This document shows positions 18,738 to 26,288 of a stretch of DNA of 64,000 nucleotides, in pieces. This DNA comes from Bacillota bacterium. GTDB taxonomy: Bacteria > Bacillota > Clostridia > Peptostreptococcales > Anaerovoracaceae. Position 1 is the first letter of the stretch, and every line of letters begins with the position of its first letter. The stretch spans positions 82,166 to 146,165 of the forward strand of contig JAEEGU010000051.1 in assembly GCA_016280485.1 (NCBI GenBank). Direction: 5' to 3'. Position numbers and translations under genes: made by a program. The notes below the pieces were generated by a model. That model did no database searches, had not been told where the DNA came from, and saw nothing but the letters and a program-made list of their open reading frames with translations.

Positions 18738-18920
18738 ATGATACGCGAGACAGATCTCACCGCTTTTGAAGCAAAGTTTAAGCGCATCCTATCAGTGAAA
18801 CAACACTTAGCTGCTTCTGATGCAAAAGATGACAGCAATCGAGTGAGTGATGATCTACTCGAACTGGCGCTCACCAACTACAATACGGAATGTGAGGTAA
18901 TTATTAAATGGAAACTGTGA
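18738..18920 (+). CDS. Small hypothetical protein (60 aa)
   Basis: ATG at 18738 overlaps by four bases (ATGA) the stop of a 12-codon open frame that starts at 18703 with GAGGTAAATCAA before it, so translation could be coupled through that leader, or a frameshift may have split a slightly longer gene. The product is helical (TAFEAKFKRILSVKQHL). Its end overlaps the next gene by 13 bases. Moderate to low certainty. Confidence 0.4.
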   Translation: MIRETDLTAFEAKFKRILSVKQHLAASDAKDDSNRVSDDLLELALTNYNTECEVIIKWKL

Positions 18921-19336
18921 AAACGATTCTTTATATCTGCTTATCCCTTTTAGGTATTTTGGTTTCATACTGCGGTGTACAGGCAATGTTACACACGAAT
19001 GATGCCGTGCGCCATAGATATCTGGCCGTTTTTGTGGGCGGCAATTCAATTATTCTGGTTGGAATTCTTTTCCTTTTGGTCTTCGTTCCAGCTCTGGAAA
19101 ACGCATGGAGTACAAAGGGAAATGCTGAAATGCAGGTGTTCACAGCAGAGACAATTACCATAAAGGAAAAATACATTTCTGCAGACGGGCTTTTCACGGA
19201 TGGCGATTGCTATCTTGTCCTAACAGACGGCGAGGAAACAGTTCGGATCAAGGTCACGGATAGCATCTATGACAAGTACAAAGTGGGTGATGTATATGAG
19301 CACGATGCAGATCCTAAAGAATATCGAGAACATTGA
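18908..19336 (+). CDS. Membrane protein of unknown function (142 aa)
   Basis: ATG at 18908 with GTGAGGT nine bases before. Two hydrophobic helices (about residues 5-27 and 38-62) are followed by an extracytoplasmic or cytoplasmic beta-rich domain (TITIKEKYISADGLFTDGDCYLVL). The architecture is two helices plus a small folded domain. It ends DADPKEYREH. No named family recognised. Confidence 0.6.
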   Translation: METVKTILYICLSLLGILVSYCGVQAMLHTNDAVRHRYLAVFVGGNSIILVGILFLLVFVPALENAWSTKGNAEMQVFTAETITIKEKYISADGLFTDGDCYLVLTDGEETVRIKVTDSIYDKYKVGDVYEHDADPKEYREH

Positions 19337-19424
19337 TATTAACACCGTTTCTCGCAAAGACCTTATCATCCACTGATTCTTATTGATAAGGCGAAAAGGC
19401 TGCTTTAACAATTAGGAGTGAATC

Positions 19425-19736
19425 ATGATTAACGAAAATGCTTACGAGCGAAAGGATCTCATTGTGATGCATAATACGGGTCGAGACAGTACCACCGGTT
19501 ATGGCAAAGATAAGACACATCACTATTTCAGCGGCTATATGACTCCAAGCGGCGAAATTGAGCAGTCCGAGTGGCGACGTCTTGCTGAGGCCCTGGTCGC
19601 CCGTGAAGGCGGTGATGATGAATTGAAAGAGATTATCGCCGGTGTCGAATCGCATTGTGCGTGGCTCCGTAATGATACGGAGAGACGGGATTATGCTCTG
19701 CAACTATACATGCACGGCGCAAAATCTCAGAGGTAG
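19425..19736 (+). CDS. Hypothetical protein (103 aa)
   Basis: ATG at 19425 with AGGAGTGAATC upstream. Soluble and charged, with a His-rich patch (DKTHHYFSGYM) and a helical C-terminal half ending in a basic tail. Six bases separate it from the next gene. Function unknown. Confidence 0.6.
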   Translation: MINENAYERKDLIVMHNTGRDSTTGYGKDKTHHYFSGYMTPSGEIEQSEWRRLAEALVAREGGDDELKEIIAGVESHCAWLRNDTERRDYALQLYMHGAKSQR

Positions 19737-19741
19737 CAATT

Positions 19742-20167
19742 ATGTCGGAAATTCGGTTTCAGAGGCGTCTTCCCGGTGCGTGTCCGCAATACAAGAATTT
19801 CGTGATTCAGGATCGTTATATCGGTCGCAATCTGTACGGAAACGACTGCTACGAGTATTCGCTGTTTTATAAAATTGATTTTGAGATTGTCCGCCGATTT
19901 CGAACAAGAAAGCAGGCATACCAATATCTAAGCGATTTGACTGGCCTTAGTCGCTTAGATATAAAAATGGGCAGCGCCAGCATCATCCGCAACGATGGAG
20001 AATGCCTCGGTCTGATCTGGGGGAATACGATGTATCGTCTTTACAAAAGAACCCGGGTAGTTGAGAGAAGACCTGTTGAGGACGAGCAAATCACCGGTTG
20101 GTTCGAGAAATTCTCGGAATGCTTGGCGGAGGCAAAGGAAATCATCAGGAGGGACGGTGTTTCATGA
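19742..20167 (+). CDS. Hypothetical protein (141 aa)
   Basis: ATG at 19742 with CAGAGGTAGCAATT upstream. Aromatic- and Arg-rich N-terminal half, then an FRTRKQAYQYLSDLTGL helix-turn-helix-like stretch (about 58-74) and a C-terminal helix. The stop overlaps the next start (ATGA), implying coupling. No family recognised. Confidence 0.6.
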   Translation: MSEIRFQRRLPGACPQYKNFVIQDRYIGRNLYGNDCYEYSLFYKIDFEIVRRFRTRKQAYQYLSDLTGLSRLDIKMGSASIIRNDGECLGLIWGNTMYRLYKRTRVVERRPVEDEQITGWFEKFSECLAEAKEIIRRDGVS

Positions 20168-21048
20168 ACGATTGTTATGAGGACGAGAAAGGTGTTTTGC
20201 CCGGGAAACTGTCCGGCGTTCGGGTTTTGCCCTTCGAATGTAACGACCGTCCGATGTACGCTGTGTGGAACGAGGATACCGCATCGGAGGTCGAGCTTCA
20301 AAGGGAACTGCACCTCTACCCTTTCAGTTCCGATCCACGATTTCTATTCATCGAACAATCGACCTGGGATTGCATCTTTGGTACACCGAAAGGCTTAGAG
20401 CTCGCCGACAAGCCGCGCAAGGATTTCAACCAGATTAACGAGAGTATATCGAAGGATTCAAAACACAATCCCAAAACGCCTTCCTATAAGCTGGAGTACG
20501 CAGCGTATATTTCATTGGTTCTCGCAATAGTTTCCCTTGCTGTTTATTTGGTCATATCTTCGACGAAATCCATTATTGGTTTCCCAAAAGTTGTTCTTTG
20601 CGCTCTCCCCTGCCTGTTTTTTACCCTGTCAATCGTTTTCGTCTTTATAGGACATTGGTATTTTGATTTTCACCCCAAGAAGCTGGAACGATGTGCATTC
20701 ATCGCCAGGCGTATCGCTCATAATGTTGTTTCACAGTATGCCGGCCGTGGCAATGGCGATTATGAGATCGAGTTCTATTTGCCCTGCGTGGAATCCGTAA
20801 TCGTTGTCCTGATCTATGGGATAATCAAGCCAATTCAGGTTGTCTCGGAAGAAGAAATCCTTGATCAAGTGATGATTATCCTATCTGGGCCGACGTACGA
20901 TCTGCAAAATCTGTTGTACACCGAACACATCAATTACAGCAAAATAGCAAAGGAAATGGAAGTTATTGGAAAACATTCAAAAAGTTATCTCGGCCATGTT
21001 TCGGAACTTGCACACCAGATTATAGCGGCATACCTGGAAAAAAGGTAG
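20164..21048 (+). CDS. Membrane protein with large flanking domains (294 aa)
   Basis: The start is set at ATG 20164 because GGAGGGACGGTG lies before it and it overlaps the upstream stop as ATGA; an open frame reaches further upstream. Two hydrophobic helices sit centrally (about 115-138 and 152-175). The C-terminal domain contains FIARRIAHNVVSQYAG and helical repeats. No recognised function. Confidence 0.6.
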   Translation: MNDCYEDEKGVLPGKLSGVRVLPFECNDRPMYAVWNEDTASEVELQRELHLYPFSSDPRFLFIEQSTWDCIFGTPKGLELADKPRKDFNQINESISKDSKHNPKTPSYKLEYAAYISLVLAIVSLAVYLVISSTKSIIGFPKVVLCALPCLFFTLSIVFVFIGHWYFDFHPKKLERCAFIARRIAHNVVSQYAGRGNGDYEIEFYLPCVESVIVVLIYGIIKPIQVVSEEEILDQVMIILSGPTYDLQNLLYTEHINYSKIAKEMEVIGKHSKSYLGHVSELAHQIIAAYLEKR

Positions 21049-21138
21049 TATAATTCGTGGTGCGGTAAGTTGCATGATCGGGTTTGGCTGAAGTATTCCT
21101 TTAGACGCTATTTTCGATTTTTGAAGGTGAGATAGATA

Positions 21139-21687
21139 ATGAATAGAAAAGCTACTACGGCATTCCTTTCGGACGTTCTGATCCGCACCAGGCTGTCCGG
21201 GATGGGAAAATATTGGGCAAAAGAGGTTTCCCTGGATTATGGTTCGACGCAAGTGCGACGTATTGATTATCTCCAATTCTGTCCTGCACATCAAATAAGC
21301 ATTGACGGAATTGAGAAGGGCAGTTTTATTGTCTACGAGATTAAGTCATGCCTTGATGATATCTTCTCGGGAAACGGAGTGAATTTCGTAGCAGAAAAGA
21401 ATTACATCGTAACGTCAATGGAAACGTGGAAGCGTCTGATTCCCAAATATCAAAATGGAGATTTAACCAAACACATCAAGGAGCACAATCCGCCTGGCTC
21501 CGGCCATTTTGGGATCATGGTTGCCGTGCCGGATCATCGTACACCTGAGGAAGAGTTTGAGTCGCCAACGCCACTCGATCAACCTGGCATATCGTGGAAA
21601 TTGGTCGTAGTGGTTCCCTGTCGGGATGGCCATAGAAAACGGTCTATGTCGGAGCTGCTGTTTTGTATGCTGCGAGCAGGCCATTGA
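21139..21687 (+). CDS. PD-(D/E)XK nuclease-like protein (182 aa)
   Basis: ATG at 21139 with GAAGGTGAGATAGATA upstream. The arrangement RRIDYLQF (Asp near residue 43) followed by FIVYEIKSCLDDI (ExK near 67-69) and FVAEKNYIVTS matches the catalytic core of PD-(D/E)XK nucleases, as in MmcB-like or VRR-type DNA repair enzymes. The C-terminal third (RTPEEEFESPTPL) is a linker-like tail. Assignment is by motif pattern only; it may instead be a nucleic-acid-binding relative without activity. Confidence 0.55.
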   Translation: MNRKATTAFLSDVLIRTRLSGMGKYWAKEVSLDYGSTQVRRIDYLQFCPAHQISIDGIEKGSFIVYEIKSCLDDIFSGNGVNFVAEKNYIVTSMETWKRLIPKYQNGDLTKHIKEHNPPGSGHFGIMVAVPDHRTPEEEFESPTPLDQPGISWKLVVVVPCRDGHRKRSMSELLFCMLRAGH

Positions 21688-21701
21688 TGGGGGGTATAAA
21701 A

Positions 21702-21914
21702 ATGGAAGGACAACTGAAATATAATTATATCACAGACCGTTTTGAGTTGAATGGGCAAGAACTGCACTGTGGTAATGCCTTGGAGGTGCTGATCGAGGAC
21801 GGCGTTTCCGGAAAGCCAGAATGGGTTTGGACCAGAATCGAACACAACGATACTGGGTGGTATCTCGTTGGCCTCCGCAGCTACCAAATTGACGGGCTTT
21901 TCGCCCGAGTATAA
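21702..21914 (+). CDS. DUF5348 family protein (70 aa)
   Basis: ATG at 21702, following GGGGGG five bases upstream. The product has the DUF5348 layout: N-terminal GxLKYN strand, LHCGNALEVLIEDG, then WVWTRIEH..TGWYLVGL and a GLFARV end. Such proteins are common beside plasmid and conjugative-element genes in Clostridia, with unknown function. It is the last gene before a terminator. Confidence 0.7.
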   Translation: MEGQLKYNYITDRFELNGQELHCGNALEVLIEDGVSGKPEWVWTRIEHNDTGWYLVGLRSYQIDGLFARV

Positions 21915-21935
21915 CAAATAACGCTTATGACGAAT

Positions 21936-21983
21936 AAAACCGCTCCAGGAGCTTCAACGAGGCCCTTGAAGCGGTTTTACTTT
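21936..21983 (+). terminator. Rho-independent terminator
   Basis: Stem GCTTCAA/TTGAAGC extended by AAAACC/GGTTTT and followed by ACTTTT. The 5' arm (CGCTCCAGGAG) is echoed in the terminator at 22428. Confidence 0.75.
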
Positions 21984-22068
21984 TGCCGGAATTTTTTGAG
22001 GAACAGTATTTGATTAGCTCCAGCGACCATGCTCATTGGGATTTTTGCTCCAAAAGGAAAAAATAAGG

Positions 22069-22097
22069 TTGACATTTCTATCCTTCCGCGGTAGACT
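22069..22097 (+). promoter_or_regulatory. Promoter for the 35-residue gene
   Basis: TTGACA (22069-22074), 17-base spacer, TAGACT (22092-22097), preceded by AAGG. Confidence 0.7.
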
Positions 22098-22314
22098 GCT
22101 ATAGACCTTTTGAGATAGTGGCAATACGGCACAGATTATTATATTTTTAGGAGGTGTGTTTTCTCAATGGCACCGTAGAAACCGATGACCAATGATCTGA
22201 AAATGCACTGCGTTATATACGCCAATTGTACACGCATTCAAGCGGATTGTTGATCGTCACTGGCCTGCTCAACTTTCTATCATTTGTGAGAGCTGACACG
22301 AAAGGAGTAATGAT
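22098..22314 (+). other. Leader region with minimal reading frames
   Basis: A strong ribosome site (AGGAGGTG, 22150-22157) precedes a three-codon frame ATG GCA CCG TAG (22167-22178), followed by a 22-codon frame with two Cys codons (22185-22253). Both may be translated leader peptides controlling the downstream 35-residue gene, or unrelated. No stem-loop was confidently seen. Confidence 0.35.
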
Positions 22315-22422
22315 ATGCACAATCCGAAGGACCTTCCCTCGCTGACTGACGAACAGTATATCGAGTTCGTAGAGAACCGCTTTGGCGAATTCGATCCCGA
22401 CGAGGATCAGAATCATACTTAG
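22315..22422 (+). CDS. Micro-protein (35 aa), acidic
   Basis: ATG at 22315 with AAAGGAG upstream. The peptide starts MHNPKDLPSLTDEQYIEF and ends in an acidic DPDEDQN stretch. It has no hydrophobic segment, so it is not a membrane toxin. It sits alone between its own promoter and a strong terminator, which supports its being real. Function unknown; an antitoxin, inhibitor or anti-restriction mimic are possibilities only. Confidence 0.5.
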   Translation: MHNPKDLPSLTDEQYIEFVENRFGEFDPDEDQNHT

Positions 22423-22427
22423 TCTCC

Positions 22428-22473
22428 AAAAACTGCTCCAGGAGTCTTCTCGTGGCTCCTGGGGCAGTTTTTA
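22428..22473 (+). terminator. Strong Rho-independent terminator
   Basis: About 15-bp stem (AAAACTGC-TCCAGGAG / CTCCTGG-G-GCAGTTTT) followed by T. It ends the micro-protein transcript. Confidence 0.85.
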
Positions 22474-22496
22474 TTTGGTTTTAACCTTCCCAATGG

Positions 22497-22573
22497 AAAA
22501 AGTTGTCCCCCGGGGAAAGGAACCCGGGGGACTGTGAAAGGATGTGATGAAACGAACTCTTGCGTTCTCCTGT
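22497..22573 (-). ncRNA. Candidate small RNA of about 76 nt
   Basis: A minus-strand promoter (22580-22609) is followed, with no start codon, by a perfect 10-bp hairpin GTCCCCCGGG/CCCGGGGGAC (22505-22532) and then AACTTTTTCC. The short distance from promoter to terminator and the absence of any ATG frame suggest a discrete non-coding RNA, divergent from the 150-residue gene. Confidence 0.5.
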
Positions 22574-22579
22574 GAGACT

Positions 22580-22609
22580 ATTATATCATGTGTCCGCGGA
22601 TTTTGTCAA
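22580..22609 (-). promoter_or_regulatory. Promoter of the candidate small RNA
   Basis: Minus-strand TTGACA (22604-22609), 18-base spacer, TATAAT (22580-22585). Confidence 0.65.
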
Positions 22610-22627
22610 GATTTGCATACACCCTTC

Positions 22628-22656
22628 TTGACAACCTTCCTTCATATGAATATGAT
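22628..22656 (+). promoter_or_regulatory. Promoter of the 150-residue gene
   Basis: TTGACA (22628-22633), 17-base spacer, TATGAT (22651-22656); the -35 box lies only 18 bases from that of the divergent small-RNA promoter. Confidence 0.75.
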
Positions 22657-22686
22657 TATCATAAGATGTATCAGGAGGTAATTGTC

Positions 22687-23139
22687 ATGTTTGCTGATGA
22701 ATTGAGGAACTTGAATGCTCACCCGTACTATGAAGTTGTTTGTGAAATAGCTGGAAGTATGGTTTATTATTTCAAAAATCGTTGCACCGCTGAAGCTTCA
22801 CTGGGTCGAAAAACATGTACTGCATTGGGAGAGTGTTTTTCGTCCGATGATTTTAGAGATACAGAAATCGCAGAGTTTAGCGGTGAAGCACGTGAGTATA
22901 ATTCCTTTTATTCCAAGTTATCCCAAAAAGTACCGAGAAATTATATTGATGTCGTATATGCTGAGGTAGTTGAAGAGCTTCAAAAGCGGTTATCGACAGA
23001 AGGGTTTTTAGCGGTTTCTGTTAAAAAGAATATTTGTCAGAAAAAGAGGAAAGATCCGGTTTATGTTTTTGGGCGCAGGATTGCCTGGAAAACTGTCCCC
23101 TATGAATCGAAAACTATCTCGATCAGTGTGAGTTGGTAA
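22687..23139 (+). CDS. Hypothetical protein (150 aa)
   Basis: The ATG at 22687 is chosen because AGGAGGTAATTGTC lies before it and the promoter at 22628 leaves no room for the longer frame. Helical N-terminal half (FADELRNLNAHPYYEVV), three Cys, and a basic C-terminal portion (KKNICQKKRKD). It is AT-richer than its neighbours. A terminator follows. No family recognised. Confidence 0.55.
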   Translation: MFADELRNLNAHPYYEVVCEIAGSMVYYFKNRCTAEASLGRKTCTALGECFSSDDFRDTEIAEFSGEAREYNSFYSKLSQKVPRNYIDVVYAEVVEELQKRLSTEGFLAVSVKKNICQKKRKDPVYVFGRRIAWKTVPYESKTISISVSW

Positions 23140-23193
23140 CTTTACTTAAACTGAAATCCGCATATCTTTTGAGCTAAATTTATCCAAAGACTA

Positions 23194-23233
23194 CGGCCAG
23201 CCCTCTCGCTTGTGGAAGGCTGGCCGCTTTTTG
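23194..23233 (+). terminator. Rho-independent terminator
   Basis: 9-bp stem CGGCCAGCC/GGCTGGCCG followed by CTTTTTG. The stretch from here to 23358 holds nothing I can support. Confidence 0.8.
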
Positions 23234-23358
23234 CGCATTATTGGGTCATGACGGCTTCGGCGCAGTCTACGCTCAACACTCTGATCTGCCGGTTCACATG
23301 AATGACGGCGCCGAATACCGGGCAAATGTGCCTAATGCTGCGGTTGCGGCTGGCAGAT

Positions 23359-24261
23359 TTATTCTAAAGGAATTGTGCTGCATTTTCCTGTGTGAGCATA
23401 TTCTTCTGCTCTTTTTCTGCAAGCGATTTCGAATTTTCGGATAACGGACTTAAATTCATCGGGAAGGAAAGGGTCTATGTGATTCTCCTCAATAATCCTC
23501 TCACAGACCTTGGGCAGTTTATCTCTGGGAAACTCTTTGACCAGACCGTTTTCTTGACAGTTTACCCGATAGAACGCCCAGGCAATCCCGCCGGTAATCG
23601 CTCCCAGCGTGTCGGAATCACCGCCGAGGGAAACAGCGTTCCGGATCGCGTCCTCATAATCCGTTGACTCCAAAAACGCAGTAATAGCCTGCGGGACGGA
23701 GCCCTGACAGGTCACGTCAAATCCGTACGTTGGTCGTATTTGATCGAGCGTCTTTGAGAGAGGATAATAGTGGTCACGGATATAGCCAGCGATCGACTCC
23801 TTATCATACCCGGACTTTGCAAGAAACACGGCTGCAGCGGTTGCTTCTGCTCCCCTTATCCCCTCCGGATGATTGTGCGTGACTTCTGCGGAAGCTCTGG
23901 CGAGAGAAACAGCTTCCTCAAGCGTTACAGCTATTAACCCGCAGGGCGACACACGCATGGCGGATCCATTTCCGTATGAATAGTAGGGCTCCGGATTATC
24001 AGAGAAAATCCAGGAATGAAACATGCCTCCGTAGCCCAGATTCGGATAACTGCGGCCGATTCGCTGCATCTCTTTAACCAAGAGCCGTTTGAAAGGCTTC
24101 TTTTCTTCTAAACTACGCAGAATGGCGTTCGCAACAGCTACGGTCATGCCTGTGTCATCTGTGATGCTACAGGATTCGGTCACAAAAGCGAAATTCTTTG
24201 TCTTTATGCCCTGAAACTCAAATCTGCTGCCAACAATATCTCCGATAATTGCTCCGTACAT
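23359..24261 (-). CDS. ADP-ribosylglycohydrolase family protein (300 aa)
   Basis: The DraG/ARH fold is clear: GAIIGDIVGSRFE at the N-terminus, ITDDTGM (residues 33-39) for the metal site, HNHPEG near 127, and the second metal motif GGDSDTLGAITGGIAWAFY near 212-230. These enzymes remove ADP-ribose from proteins or nucleic acids using two magnesium ions; the substrate here is unknown. The last about 40 residues (KFEIACRKRAEEY) extend a little past the fold. On mobile elements such enzymes can counter ADP-ribosylating toxins or defence, which is inference. The ATG has a weak GAGGG site. Confidence 0.9.
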   Translation of the reverse strand: MYGAIIGDIVGSRFEFQGIKTKNFAFVTESCSITDDTGMTVAVANAILRSLEEKKPFKRLLVKEMQRIGRSYPNLGYGGMFHSWIFSDNPEPYYSYGNGSAMRVSPCGLIAVTLEEAVSLARASAEVTHNHPEGIRGAEATAAAVFLAKSGYDKESIAGYIRDHYYPLSKTLDQIRPTYGFDVTCQGSVPQAITAFLESTDYEDAIRNAVSLGGDSDTLGAITGGIAWAFYRVNCQENGLVKEFPRDKLPKVCERIIEENHIDPFLPDEFKSVIRKFEIACRKRAEEYAHTGKCSTIPLE

Positions 24262-24342
24262 GATATAAAACCCTCGCTTGTATTTACAGTCAGATTATTT
24301 GGCAGGGACCACGAGACGGCTCCAGGTTCGATTATTGTGAGA

Positions 24343-25335
24343 TCAGGGAGTCAGTTTAATGATTTCCTCGAAGATTTCGTCTGCTGACCAGTCCTCGCTG
24401 TCGTGTACTCTGAAGGTCAACTCAATTTCCTCAACGGTAGTGATACCATTTTCCTCAAAGGAGGAACTGAGCCAGTTCATATTTTCAAACGAGGCTTTTC
24501 CCGGAGCGACAGTGGTGGCAAAAAGCGGATCGCACATAAAACCGTTCACGGATACATCTTTTACGCTGAACATCAGATAATTGTCAGTCTTGTTGATCAG
24601 GTAAAGATCCGCCGTATAGCCCCAGAGGTCGTCAACCCTGTAGCCGGTGACGATAATGGAAATTTGGTCATTATCCACGATCACCGTATCCGTTGACTGC
24701 TGCGCACGGACATAGTTCTCGGCTTTGTCTTTGCCAAGGGGATAAATATGGACGATTTCCTCTGCCACGTCGTCCGCACGCCAGTCGTCCGCATCGTGGA
24801 CCCGAAGGTGCAGTTCGATATCAGTGAATTCACCCAACAGCTCTTCCTTTTGATTATCCATGAAACTGATTTTTTCATTAGCTTTTTTCCCTGGTGCGAC
24901 TTTTGTGGCAAAAAGCGGGTCCCAGACAACACCATTTACGGCGCCGTCTTTCACTGAGTACATGAAGGTTTTGTCTGAGGACTTGTTTTCCAGATAGACG
25001 GTTAACGTATATCCCCAGATATTATCCAGCTCGATTCCGGTGATCTTCACGGTGCAGTAGTCATTGTCTATTGCGACAACTTCTTCAAATACAGCCGGAG
25101 GTTCTGTCGGTGCGGGTTCTGGCTTCACCGGTTCTGTTTTGATTGGCTCCGCAGGTTTATATGCGTTATCCTGGGAGGGCGGCTGATTGGCCTGCTGCTG
25201 CGCTTTCGTCGTGGTCGGCGTGGTCGACGTGGTCGGTGTGTTAGGCGTGTCAGCCTTTTGGGATCCGGTGGTATTGCAGCCTACCAAAGCAAAAATCAGC
25301 AACGCGACAAGCAAAAGTGCAAACGTCCGTCTCAT
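24343..25335 (-). CDS. Lipoprotein with a duplicated beta domain (330 aa)
   Basis: Ribosome site AAAGGAGG before ATG 25335. Lipobox ALVGC (Cys20), a Thr/Pro/Gln-rich linker to about residue 85, then two copies of a domain of about 115 residues. Both copies carry Asp-Asn followed by a VTGY/ITGI strand, a WGYT block, PLFATxVAPGK and the end LxxRVHD..DW.AD..xEEI. The duplication is visible along their whole length. The domain resembles clostridial lipoprotein immunoglobulin-like repeats; function unknown. It is preceded by a promoter with a palindrome just after it. Confidence 0.8.
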   Translation of the reverse strand: MRRTFALLLVALLIFALVGCNTTGSQKADTPNTPTTSTTPTTTKAQQQANQPPSQDNAYKPAEPIKTEPVKPEPAPTEPPAVFEEVVAIDNDYCTVKITGIELDNIWGYTLTVYLENKSSDKTFMYSVKDGAVNGVVWDPLFATKVAPGKKANEKISFMDNQKEELLGEFTDIELHLRVHDADDWRADDVAEEIVHIYPLGKDKAENYVRAQQSTDTVIVDNDQISIIVTGYRVDDLWGYTADLYLINKTDNYLMFSVKDVSVNGFMCDPLFATTVAPGKASFENMNWLSSSFEENGITTVEEIELTFRVHDSEDWSADEIFEEIIKLTP

Positions 25336-25370
25336 TACGGTATTCCTCCTTTGTCGTGATTTGTTTTACC

Positions 25371-25384
25371 GGCGACATGTCGCC
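25371..25384. promoter_or_regulatory. Perfect 14-bp palindrome, operator-like
   Basis: GGCGACATGTCGCC sits 9 bases downstream of the -10 of the minus-strand promoter, where a repressor would block initiation. It has no loop and no T-run, so it is unlikely to be a terminator. Confidence 0.45.
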
Positions 25385-25393
25385 CTTAATTTC

Positions 25394-25422
25394 AATATAC
25401 ACCCATGCGAGAGAATTGGCAA
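25394..25422 (-). promoter_or_regulatory. Promoter of the duplicated-domain lipoprotein
   Basis: Minus-strand TTGCCA (25417-25422), 17-base spacer, TATATT (25394-25399). Confidence 0.6.
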
Positions 25423-25433
25423 TACGTTTATGA

Positions 25434-26288
25434 TTATTCTTTTTCTTTCCCGTCGGTCAGCGGAATCCCGTGCTCTATCGCATATTTGCCGGCCTTCGTC
25501 GCTTCGTTGGCCAGAAAAACCACATTCGGGCTGTCTTCAAACGCATCGTCGGCAATCACCTGGGTCTGGGCTCGAAGCTCAACGGTCGTCAGATTCGGGC
25601 AATCCGCAAAAGCCCCGGAATCAATTTGATAAGCGCTGGACAGCTTAACGGTTTCCAGCCCGGAGCCTCGGAACGCATCCTCTTCGATCAAAGGAAGGCT
25701 CGAAAGGAATGTCAAATTCTTCAGCGAACTGGTTCCAGCAAACCCCCGTTTCCCGACCTCGTGGATACCCCAGTTTCCGTTGATGACTGAAAGACTCTCG
25801 CAGCCTTCAAAGGCGCCTTCCCTGATGGTGGAAAGGTAGCCGGAATGTGTCACTTCCCGGAGGTTCCTGCAGTCGGCGAAGCAGTAATCCCCTATTGTTT
25901 TAACACCTCGCGGTATTACGACTGTCTCCATGTCTTTTCCACGGAATACTTCCGGCGCAATCTCCGTGATGTACAACTTATCGTATTTCTCTGGGATCAC
26001 CACGTCTTTTTCATTACCGTTGTACGACGTGATGATTACGTTTCCCCCAAATTCAAATACGGCGCCGAACCCGCCTCCTATGTCGACTTCTTCTCCCTCT
26101 TCTCCGGCGGCAATGTAGGAGGAAACCCTTTGATTGAATTCCTTTTGTTCCTGATGCCTCATTTCCTTGGCGGTCTCTTTTTCATTCTTCAAAATGATCA
26201 CGAGCAGCAGAAACACGATTCCAATTAAAATAATTGCGAAAATTGCCGCGCCGCGGCTGCCGATACTTTTTTGACCCTTATTACCCAC
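25434..26288 (-). CDS. BspA-type leucine-rich repeat membrane protein (284 aa)
   Basis: The start is placed at GTG 26288, which has GGAGG eight bases upstream and overlaps the preceding stop; a TTG at 26324 is an alternative. A short basic N-terminus is followed by one membrane helix (about residues 14-35), a charged linker, and a tail with LRR_5 repeats (VVIPRGVKTIGDYCFADC, LSTIREGAFEGCESL, LIEEDAFRGSGLETV, QIDSGAFADCPNLTTV). The repeats lie outside the membrane if the protein is type II. BspA-like repeats mediate binding to proteins or surfaces. Operon partner of the DUF488 gene. Confidence 0.8.
   Translation of the reverse strand: MGNKGQKSIGSRGAAIFAIILIGIVFLLLVIILKNEKETAKEMRHQEQKEFNQRVSSYIAAGEEGEEVDIGGGFGAVFEFGGNVIITSYNGNEKDVVIPEKYDKLYITEIAPEVFRGKDMETVVIPRGVKTIGDYCFADCRNLREVTHSGYLSTIREGAFEGCESLSVINGNWGIHEVGKRGFAGTSSLKNLTFLSSLPLIEEDAFRGSGLETVKLSSAYQIDSGAFADCPNLTTVELRAQTQVIADDAFEDSPNVVFLANEATKAGKYAIEHGIPLTDGKEKE

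Noticed and set aside
23241-23444. 67-codon plus-strand frame after the terminator at 23194
   Set aside because: It has no ribosome site, begins right after a terminator and runs into the end of the opposite-strand hydrolase gene.
24318-24342. tRNA T-arm-like text before the lipoprotein stop
   Set aside because: A TTCGATT string is present but no stem or acceptor arms can be drawn.
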